Shown here piece after piece: positions 57,478 through 64,000 of a DNA stretch of 64,000 nt (position 1 is its first letter; every line of letters starts with the position of its first letter). Source of the stretch: Candidatus Formimonas warabiya (GTDB lineage Bacteria > Bacillota > Dehalobacteriia > Dehalobacteriales > Dehalobacteriaceae); contig NZ_CP017634.1 of assembly GCF_002777255.1 (NCBI RefSeq), forward strand, positions 310,001-374,000. The letters are read 5' to 3'. Below the pieces are notes generated by a model. The model did no database searches. It saw only the letters and a program-made list of their open reading frames with translations, and had not been told where the DNA came from. A program made the translations under genes and the position numbers.

Positions 57478-58480
57478 GCGCATTGAGGTTTTAACCCAGA
57501 GTCTGTTTGGTTATAACAAAAAGCAGGTAGACGAATATTTGGAAGAGATCAGTATTACGCATCAAAAGACGATCAACTTTTTGAGAGACAGTATCCAAAA
57601 TTGCCGAAAAGAAAAAGAGACTTTAATTTCGGAGCTGAACCTGTTGAAAGGTTTTAATCAGGAAGGAGAAAGGTCCCAAGAGCTTTTGGAATTGGCTATC
57701 AAGAGAGCGGTCCGGACCATTTCTCTCATGAACAAGCTTGCGGAGGAAGATGCCGAGAAAATTATGGAAGACGCGAAAGGGAAGGTATGTCTCCATGAAA
57801 AGAAAATAGAGGACCTGGAGCAAGTGATGGCGGTACAGAGAAGGGAAATTGATGCCTTGTTAAATAAGGTGAAGCTGGTTTCTCAAGAAGGTCCGGGAAT
57901 AAAACCTGAACCCGGGGAAAAGCCCGCCGATAAAAGTATGGCAAAGATCCGGACGGCTCCCGGGCAATCCAAAAACTCCGGTTCTACTTTAGAAGCGATT
58001 TTAAACAATCATGAATGGCAAAAAATTACAAAAGTTTTAAATAAAACGGGAAAAACGGAAAATATCTTGCCGGAAGCAGAAAAGATCACCGCCGACGGAT
58101 ATGGCGTATCAACCATCAGGCAGAACAGCCCTACTTTTTGGGAGGATCGGGCTGATGATCTTCTTACCCAGACAGCAGGCCCTTTGCCAAAGTTAAATAA
58201 TGTGATCAAACTGACAACGGCTTCTTCCGAAGAGGCGGCCTGTGGCTTGCCAATGCCGGATACGCCGTTTTGCAGCCCATCTGTTCTGGAAGAAATTGAA
58301 AGAATCAGGGAAAAGTATGTGGTGGGCAGAATCGCCGGCGCTGATTTATTTGACCGGCAAAAGCAATTAATTATTGCCAGAAATGGGATCATTACTTCTG
58401 AAGTAGTGAAAAAAGCGGAAAAAGAGGGGAAACTGGCGGAATTGATTGTCAATATGTCCATGCCGGAAGCCGAAAACTAG
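57467..58480 (+). CDS. DivIVA-like coiled-coil protein B
   Basis: About 337 residues. The N-terminal RIEVLTQSLFGYNKKQVDEYLEEI is the DivIVA membrane-binding type motif. A coiled coil (about 25-130), a Pro/Ser-rich linker and a C-terminal segment with IREKYVVGRIAGADLFD follow. The start is one of two adjacent ATGs (57467 or 57470) after GGAGG. Paired with the preceding gene and followed 32 bases later by an HD-GYP-like sensor. Confidence 0.72.
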   Translation: MMSKRIEVLTQSLFGYNKKQVDEYLEEISITHQKTINFLRDSIQNCRKEKETLISELNLLKGFNQEGERSQELLELAIKRAVRTISLMNKLAEEDAEKIMEDAKGKVCLHEKKIEDLEQVMAVQRREIDALLNKVKLVSQEGPGIKPEPGEKPADKSMAKIRTAPGQSKNSGSTLEAILNNHEWQKITKVLNKTGKTENILPEAEKITADGYGVSTIRQNSPTFWEDRADDLLTQTAGPLPKLNNVIKLTTASSEEAACGLPMPDTPFCSPSVLEEIERIREKYVVGRIAGADLFDRQKQLIIARNGIITSEVVKKAEKEGKLAELIVNMSMPEAEN

Positions 58481-58512
58481 AGAAGAAAAAGTTGGGGGGG
58501 GAGGTGCAGGAT

Positions 58513-60429
58513 TTGAGCAGCTTTTTACCAAAACTTTTAATATTTTTGAACATTTCCTTTTTGGTGATTGTTTTAGAGTGCTTGCTCGGAGTAATTTTTC
58601 TGGGATTTTTAATCTGTCTGTTTCTTTTGGTGAGGCAGAAAAGGAAGGCGGCGCGCGAAGAGAAACGCTTCCATGCCGTGGAACAGCTTCTCCACAATCT
58701 CCAACCCGGGGAAAGCCTGGACGAAAGCCTGTATCGCCTTTTAGGATTGTTTATCCCAGTGGTGAAAGGACAAGGCTATTATTTTTATATTTCAAACGAC
58801 CATAAAGAATATGAATTAAAGGCCCGCCGTTACGCGGATGATGATCAGGTCCCGATTCAGGAGAGATTGGCCGCTCTTGAGCCATTTTCCCACATGATAT
58901 CTGAACCTCCTGCCCCGGTTTCCTTAGCTTCTCTTGAATGTAGAATTTTCAAACAAGGTGAAGCGCCCTTTATGGAGATTCCCGTGAAAGGTGCGAAAGG
59001 GTTGATTCGAATCGGTCCTGTTTTGTCGGGTGAAAAACAGGACTTTGCTTTTTTGCATTATTTGGCTGATCAGATAGAGCCGGTTTTGGAAGCTTTGGTC
59101 CAAATGGATCAGGCAAAAAAACAGGTTGCCGTAACGGAAAGCTCCCGCAAAGCCGTAAAAGCCGTGACGGATGCGGCCATGAATTTTCCGGGAACGGTAA
59201 ATACCATCTTGGGGCTTTGTATCCGAATGATCACCGCCTCGGGAGGATGTTTGCTTTCTTCCCGGGAGCAAGAAATTGATGGCGTCACTGTATTGGGCAT
59301 GGAGAATGAACTGAAGAATTTATTCCGCCAGGATCAGAGCGCCTTAAAAACTTTGACTCATATTTTGGGAGACCGTGATTTTATCGTTTTAGACGGGGAA
59401 CATCCGGAATTTTTTCAAATTCCCTCGTATTTTTCTGCCGCCGGTATGGTAAAAATATTCTTGATCAAGGTTCCCCGGATGGATGAGAAAGGGTTGGCCG
59501 TCTTTTGGTTCCATGATCCCATCCATATTGAACAACACAGGATCTACGGCCTGCAAATGGTGTTAAGCCGTTTAGGGGATACCCTGGATAGTTATCAAGT
59601 GTATCAGGAGCAATCTAAGTCTTATCTGGAAGTGCTAAAGGTACTGGTCAATACCATAGACAATTGTGATCCTTATCAGGCGGGATACGCAGAATTAATG
59701 TCCCGTTATGCCGGAATCATGGCAAAAGAAATGAATTTAGAGGATCAGGAAGTAAGAGATATTGTTTTGGCGGCATATTTAAGTAATATCGGCAAGATCG
59801 GTATGTCTCTGGACCTATTCCTGAAAGAGGGAAAGTATGCTGAGGTTGAATATGAACAGATGAAACTTCATTGTGAAATAGGGGCGGCTATCGTAGAGGT
59901 GGTCTTTGGTAATAACCATGTGGCCTCCTATATCCGGCATCATCATGAAAGGATGGATGGCTGCGGTTATCCGGCAGGCCTGAAAGGCGAGGAGATTCCT
60001 TTAGGGGCGAGAGTTCTTGCTGTGGCTCAATTTTTTATTGCCAAGACCATGGGAAGAAATTATCGGGAGCCCTTGAATTTTGAGCAGGCAATGAAGCTGG
60101 TAAAGGATGCAGCAGGTTCCCTGTTGGACCCGGAGGTAGTAGGATTCCTCCTCAACTGGTTTAGCAAGAAACAAGCAAATCCCCAAAGGGCGGGGCGCTC
60201 TCTGGGGCCTTGCTGGGAAATGCGCTGTGCTCCCGTGAGCATCTGTTCCCAGTGCCCTGCTTATCAGCATACGGATAAAAACTGTTGGGACTATGAAAAT
60301 GTAAATTGTTTAGCCCATGGAAACTCCTGTTCCTCTTGTTTTGTTTGTGCGGAGTATGTTTACCGGACCCAAAATCCTGCCCCCAAGGCAGCGGGAGATA
60401 TCGTGAATGTGTTTGTCGCAGCAGATTGA
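58513..60429 (+). CDS. Membrane-anchored degenerate HD-GYP protein with two-CW tail
   Basis: About 638 residues. N-terminal membrane segment (IFLNISFLVIVLECLLGVIFLGFLICLFLLV), a GAF-like middle, an HD-GYP domain (about 375-530) and a cysteine-rich C-terminus (CWEMRC, CSQCPAY, CWDYENVNC, CSSCFVC) of the two-CW type. The GYP part HHHERMDGCGYP is kept, but the HD dyad reads LSNIGKIG instead of LHDIGKIG, and the later VADxxDA is VAQFFIA. It probably cannot hydrolyse c-di-GMP and may sense or bind it. TTG 58513 has GGAGG eight bases upstream. Confidence 0.8.
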   Translation: MSSFLPKLLIFLNISFLVIVLECLLGVIFLGFLICLFLLVRQKRKAAREEKRFHAVEQLLHNLQPGESLDESLYRLLGLFIPVVKGQGYYFYISNDHKEYELKARRYADDDQVPIQERLAALEPFSHMISEPPAPVSLASLECRIFKQGEAPFMEIPVKGAKGLIRIGPVLSGEKQDFAFLHYLADQIEPVLEALVQMDQAKKQVAVTESSRKAVKAVTDAAMNFPGTVNTILGLCIRMITASGGCLLSSREQEIDGVTVLGMENELKNLFRQDQSALKTLTHILGDRDFIVLDGEHPEFFQIPSYFSAAGMVKIFLIKVPRMDEKGLAVFWFHDPIHIEQHRIYGLQMVLSRLGDTLDSYQVYQEQSKSYLEVLKVLVNTIDNCDPYQAGYAELMSRYAGIMAKEMNLEDQEVRDIVLAAYLSNIGKIGMSLDLFLKEGKYAEVEYEQMKLHCEIGAAIVEVVFGNNHVASYIRHHHERMDGCGYPAGLKGEEIPLGARVLAVAQFFIAKTMGRNYREPLNFEQAMKLVKDAAGSLLDPEVVGFLLNWFSKKQANPQRAGRSLGPCWEMRCAPVSICSQCPAYQHTDKNCWDYENVNCLAHGNSCSSCFVCAEYVYRTQNPAPKAAGDIVNVFVAAD

Positions 60430-60462
60430 AGCCTGACCTGAGTAAAAATGCGGAGGTTGTGT

Positions 60463-61101
60463 ATGCGCTTAAGAAGAATTCCGGGGACCAAGGAGGCGCT
60501 GGGTCATTTCCCGGATTTGGTGATTGGGGAGCCATCAAGGTATTACGGGTCCTGGAATCAATTTTTTGGAAATGAACATCCCATCCATTTGGAATTAGGG
60601 ATGGGGAAAGGGAAATTCTTGCATCTTTTATCCCAAGCCCATCCCCATCTAAATTTTTTAGGAATGGAATTCCGGGAGGAAATGGTATACAAAGCCGTGG
60701 AACGGTTCAAAGGCCGGCATGATCATGTGGGATTCCTCTGGGCGAATGTGGATAAAATTTTAGAATTCTTTGCTCCCGGAGAAATTTCCCGGATCTATTT
60801 GAATTTTTCCGATCCCTGGCCCAAAAAACGACATGAGAAACGACGGCTTACCCACGGGAATTTTTTAAAGAAGTATCAAATCATTCTCTCCCCGGGGGGA
60901 GAAATTCATTTAAAAACGGACAATCAGGACTTCTTTGAATTTTCCCTCAATGCGTTCGCCGATGGGGGATTTTTTCTGAAGAATATTACCTTCGATTTAC
61001 ATCACAGCAATTTCCCGGGAAATATGATGACGGAGTATGAGGAAAGATACAGTCCTGTAATGCCCATCTACCGGTGTGAAGCTAAGTTGACAACGCCATA
61101 A
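60463..61101 (+). CDS. trmB: tRNA (guanine-N7-)-methyltransferase TrmB
   Basis: 212 residues making m7G46 in tRNA. SAM loop IHLELGMGKGKFL, FLGMEFREEMVYKA, and the signature LNFSDPWPKKRHEKRRL. ATG 60463 has GGAGG six bases upstream; an in-frame start at 60448 has none. Confidence 0.94.
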   Translation: MRLRRIPGTKEALGHFPDLVIGEPSRYYGSWNQFFGNEHPIHLELGMGKGKFLHLLSQAHPHLNFLGMEFREEMVYKAVERFKGRHDHVGFLWANVDKILEFFAPGEISRIYLNFSDPWPKKRHEKRRLTHGNFLKKYQIILSPGGEIHLKTDNQDFFEFSLNAFADGGFFLKNITFDLHHSNFPGNMMTEYEERYSPVMPIYRCEAKLTTP

Positions 61102-61112
61102 CCCGGATCCCG

Positions 61113-61133
61113 AAAAGCCTTTCAGCTTTTTTT
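61113..61133 (+). terminator. Terminator after trmB
   Basis: AAAAGC-CTTTCA-GCTTTT followed by more T, immediately before the thrC promoter. Confidence 0.65.
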
Positions 61134-61134
61134 A

Positions 61135-61162
61135 TTGACAAATATCAAATAATGGATACAAT
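61135..61162 (+). promoter_or_regulatory. Sigma-A promoter of thrC
   Basis: TTGACA and TACAAT with a 16-base spacer; start codon 38 bases downstream of the -10 box. Confidence 0.7.
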
Positions 61163-61200
61163 ACTGTTAAGGTTGTGAAGAACCAGGGAGGAGTGCGGCA

Positions 61201-62697
61201 ATGTATATCAGTACGAGGGGGAATTATGCCAAGATCCGGTCTGCGGAAGCAATCAGGTTGGGCATGGTGCCGGAGGGCGGGCTTTTTGTGCCTGAAGCGG
61301 TTCCTGCTTTGGACCGGGCTGAAATAAACCGGATGGCAGGGCAATCTTACCAGCAGATTGCTCAGACCATTCTAAAAATTTTTTTAGATGACTTTACCAG
61401 TGAAGAAATAGATGATGTGGTTAGTAAATCTTATCAGATCAATAATTTTGACCACCCGGACATCGCTCCTTTGGTTCAAATAGATAGCCGGACCTTTATT
61501 TTAGAGCTTTGGCACGGGCCGACGGGGGCTTTTAAGGATATGGCGCTGCAAATCATGCCCCGATTGTTATCCCACGCTGTGCAAAAGACAGGAGCCGGAC
61601 AGGAGATTATCATTCCTGTGGCGACTTCCGGTGATACGGGAAAAGCTGCTTTGGAAGGATTTCGGGATGTACCGGGGGTGAAAATAATCGTCTTCTTCCC
61701 CTTCGGCGGCGTCAGCAGGGTTCAAGAGCTTCAAATGATCACCGCGGCAGGAAATAATGTACATGTGGTGGCAGTGAAAGGTAATTTTGATGACTGCCAA
61801 ACGGCCGTGAAAGAGTTATTTGCCGATTCCCGGCTGAATCAAGTTCTTGCCGAGCATAACATGGCTTTTTCCTCAGCAAACTCCATCAATTGGGGACGCT
61901 TAGTGCCCCAAATCATTTATTATTTTTGGGCTTACGCCCAAATGCAGAAAAAGGGGGAAATCCTTCCCGGAGAAAAGATCAACGTGGTGGTGCCCACAGG
62001 TAACTTCGGCAATATTCTGGCCGGGTTCTATGCCCATTTAATGGGCCTCCCGGTGCACAAGTTTATTTGTGCCTCTAACGAAAACAAGGTATTAACCGAC
62101 GTGATCCGTACTGGGATTTATGACCGGAGAAGAGAATTTTTTAAAACCAACAGCCCGTCCATGGATATCCTGATTTCCAGCAACTTTGAACGATTTCTCT
62201 TTGAAGTCAATGGGCATGACGGGGATAAAATCACCAAATGGTTTCACCAGCTGCATCAAGAGGGTTATTTCCAGGTGGATGACCACACGAAAGAAAAATG
62301 GCAAAGCCTGTTCATCAGCGATTATGCTACAGGAAAGGAAACCTTGGCACAAATCAAAGAGACTTTCGAAAAAACCGGCTATTTATTGGATCCCCATACA
62401 GCGGTAGGATTAAATGTCTATGAGAAGTATTACCGCAAAACCGGGGATAATACGAAAACAGTGATTGACGCCACAGCAAATCCCTATAAATTTAATCATG
62501 CCGTATGGGAAGCACTTGCCGGATCGCGCCATGGGCAAGATAAAGATGAGTTTTTAATCCTGGATGAATTGCACCGGATGACGGGATTTCCCATTCACCG
62601 GGCGCTGAAAGATTTGAATAAAAGAATGATTCTCCATGATACCATCGTGGAAAAAGAGGAACTAAAGGAAACGGTGAAACGTATTTTAGCACTATAA
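61201..62697 (+). CDS. thrC: Threonine synthase
   Basis: 498-residue PLP enzyme converting O-phosphohomoserine to threonine. The PLP lysine lies in HGPTGAFKDMALQ, and the phosphate loop is VPTGNFGNILAG. The length and the N-terminal RGNYAKIRSAEAIRLGMVPEGGLFVPE mark the long bacterial/fungal type. GGGAGGAG precedes the ATG. No hom or thrB gene is adjacent. Confidence 0.95.
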   Translation: MYISTRGNYAKIRSAEAIRLGMVPEGGLFVPEAVPALDRAEINRMAGQSYQQIAQTILKIFLDDFTSEEIDDVVSKSYQINNFDHPDIAPLVQIDSRTFILELWHGPTGAFKDMALQIMPRLLSHAVQKTGAGQEIIIPVATSGDTGKAALEGFRDVPGVKIIVFFPFGGVSRVQELQMITAAGNNVHVVAVKGNFDDCQTAVKELFADSRLNQVLAEHNMAFSSANSINWGRLVPQIIYYFWAYAQMQKKGEILPGEKINVVVPTGNFGNILAGFYAHLMGLPVHKFICASNENKVLTDVIRTGIYDRRREFFKTNSPSMDILISSNFERFLFEVNGHDGDKITKWFHQLHQEGYFQVDDHTKEKWQSLFISDYATGKETLAQIKETFEKTGYLLDPHTAVGLNVYEKYYRKTGDNTKTVIDATANPYKFNHAVWEALAGSRHGQDKDEFLILDELHRMTGFPIHRALKDLNKRMILHDTIVEKEELKETVKRILAL

Positions 62698-62706
62698 CGA
62701 TACAAG

Positions 62707-62738
62707 CCCCAAGCTTTTTTTGAAAGGCTTGGGGTTTT
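62707..62738 (+). terminator. Terminator after thrC
   Basis: CCCCAAGC / GCTTGGGG hairpin followed by four T, ten bases after the thrC stop. Confidence 0.75.
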
Positions 62739-62759
62739 ATCAGATAGGATGAAACGAAG

Positions 62760-64000
62760 ATGAAATTACCGGATGAGTTTTGTCAACGCATGAAGCTGCT
62801 TTTGGGGGAAGCATATGCCGACTTTTTATCCTCCTATGCCAGCCCGCGCTATTATGGGTTGCGGGTCAATACCCTAAAAATCAGCGGGGCAGATTTTCTC
62901 AAAAGATGCCCTTTTGAAATCATCCCTGTTCCCTGGACAAAGAACGGGTTCTACTTTTCTGAACAGGACAGACCGGCAAAGCATCCATACTACCATGCCG
63001 GTCTTTACTACATTCAAGAGCCCAGTGCCATGGCTCCGGCCCAAGTTCTCAGAGCAGAACCCGGTGACCGCATCTTGGACTTATGTGCGGCGCCGGGAGG
63101 AAAAAGCACCCAGATTGCTGCCGATCTTCAAGGAAGAGGGGTGCTGGTAAGCAACGACATCAGTTTGGAACGTACCAGAGCCTTAACGAAAAATCTGGAG
63201 CTTTTCGGCGTGGTGAACGCGGTGATTCTCAATGAGACACCGGAAAAATTAGCAGCTAAATTTCCTGGCTTTTTTTCTAAGATCTTGCTGGACGCCCCTT
63301 GCTCAGGAGAAGGAATGTTCCGGAAAGACCCGGATGCTGTCCGCCAGTGGGGGGTGCACTCAAGCGCCAAGTGTGTGCTGATGCAGCGGGACATCCTTTT
63401 CTTTGCCGCTCAAATGCTTTCTCCCGGGGGCCGGATGATTTATTCAACCTGCACCTTTAATCCGGAGGAGAACGAAAAAATGATGGAGGACTTTCTTCAG
63501 AAACAGACTGATTTCGATTTGGTGGATATTTGCAAAGAGCCGGGCTGGGAAGAGGGAAGGGCGGATTGGGCAGGAGGCAACAGCGAACTGAAAAAGACTG
63601 CCCGTCTCTGGCCCCATCGCTTAAAAGGCGAAGGTCATTATGTGGCCTTGCTGGAGAAAAGAGGTCAAGCAGGCCATCCTCATCCGGACAAAAAAAATGG
63701 GGTGGATGAAAAAAAATTAAAGGATTATTATACTTTTGCCGAAGAACATTTGGCCGCTGCCCCCACCGGTAATTTTGTCTTATACGGCGACCATCTTTAT
63801 TTGCAGCCTGTGGAGGCGCCGAATCTAAATGGGGTGAAAGTAATCAAACCCGGCTTGTATTTGGGTGTGTTTAAGAAAAACCGCTTTGAACCATCCCACA
63901 GTCTGGCTCTGGCTTTGAAAAAAGATGCCTTTCGGAGAACCCTTGATTTTTCCCCCGATGCGAGAGAATTGGGGACTTATTTAAAAGGGGAAACACTGCA
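62760..64000 (+). CDS. RsmB/NOP-family rRNA cytosine-C5 methyltransferase (RsmF-like), 3' end outside the window
   Basis: Open frame of 413 codons running off the window. N-terminal RsmF-like part, SAM motif LDLCAAPGGKSTQIA, catalytic motif DAPCSGEGMFRKD and the second catalytic Cys in YSTCTFNPEENE. The C-terminal part after a Lys-rich linker (about residue 310) looks like the RsmF accessory domain. The ribosome site is weak (AGGATGAAACGAAG). Modifies 16S rRNA or tRNA cytosine. Confidence 0.88.
   Translation, partial: MKLPDEFCQRMKLLLGEAYADFLSSYASPRYYGLRVNTLKISGADFLKRCPFEIIPVPWTKNGFYFSEQDRPAKHPYYHAGLYYIQEPSAMAPAQVLRAEPGDRILDLCAAPGGKSTQIAADLQGRGVLVSNDISLERTRALTKNLELFGVVNAVILNETPEKLAAKFPGFFSKILLDAPCSGEGMFRKDPDAVRQWGVHSSAKCVLMQRDILFFAAQMLSPGGRMIYSTCTFNPEENEKMMEDFLQKQTDFDLVDICKEPGWEEGRADWAGGNSELKKTARLWPHRLKGEGHYVALLEKRGQAGHPHPDKKNGVDEKKLKDYYTFAEEHLAAAPTGNFVLYGDHLYLQPVEAPNLNGVKVIKPGLYLGVFKKNRFEPSHSLALALKKDAFRRTLDFSPDARELGTYLKGETL

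Overview
The window looks like chromosomal DNA from a spore-forming, strictly anaerobic Gram-positive bacterium (Bacillota, class Clostridia; the gene mix resembles Peptococcaceae-type organisms, which is inference). Supporting signs are strong GGAGG ribosome sites with frequent GTG and TTG starts, a LysM/GH18 spore-type hydrolase, paired DUF3231 proteins, a rubrerythrin, an [FeFe]-hydrogenase, two DMSO-reductase-family molybdoenzymes and heavy use of sigma-54. No tRNA, rRNA, CRISPR array, transposase or phage gene was found.

Layout. 1-11 kb: flavin and Rieske oxidoreductases, a DUF169 protein, a patatin-like lipase, two DUF3231 proteins, the LysM/GH18 hydrolase and murF. 11-14.5 kb: a universal stress protein divergent from a KimA-like potassium transporter, followed by mobA. 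14.6-21 kb: a seven-gene operon of unknown purpose (GNAT, TIGR04282-type transferase, GlpC-like Fe-S protein, DUF169-ferredoxin fusion, PhnP-like hydrolase, APH-like kinase, nucleoside hydrolase) behind a sigma-54 promoter. 21-25 kb: a three-subunit molybdoenzyme (catalytic, Fe-S and NrfD-like membrane subunits), also behind sigma-54. 25-28 kb: a MoxR ATPase / unknown protein / DUF2201-VWA cassette bracketed by two copies of one long palindrome. 28.6-30.7 kb: an AcoR-like sigma-54 activator. 30.7-37 kb, minus strand: a second molybdoenzyme with a small ferredoxin, a zinc ribbon and NuoE/NuoF/NuoG-like proteins. 37.2-41.3 kb: sigma-54 promoter, probable Moco/Tuco riboswitch with terminator, then moaA-mobB-moeA-mobA. 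41-49 kb: VanX-like dipeptidase, recD2, Rrf2 regulator, rubrerythrin, FMN riboswitch with ribU, tcdA, and a TM1266-type hydrogenase-associated regulator with an ECF S-component. 49-55.5 kb: a sigma-54 activator fused to a hydrogenase-like sensor domain, the hydABC-type NAD-linked [FeFe]-hydrogenase with a Rex-type operator, and a divergent sigma-54 unit encoding a 39-residue peptide. 55.8-64 kb: RNA methyltransferases, DivIVA-like proteins, a degenerate HD-GYP protein, trmB and thrC.

How it fits together. Four strong sigma-54 promoters (14630, 21124, 36996 minus, 37265 plus) are each preceded by copies of the element TCAAAATGAAA. The AcoR-like activator at 28612 is the natural candidate to bind it. 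This suggests one regulon that makes molybdenum (or tungsten) cofactor, two cofactor enzymes and an uncharacterised seven-gene pathway together, with the cofactor riboswitch as a second gate on moaA. A separate sigma-54 circuit at 49-55.5 kb appears dedicated to hydrogen or redox sensing: the hydrogenase-like activator, two 18-bp dyads and a sigma-54 promoter whose only visible product is a tiny protein or RNA. All functional assignments come from reading motifs; no database search was possible.
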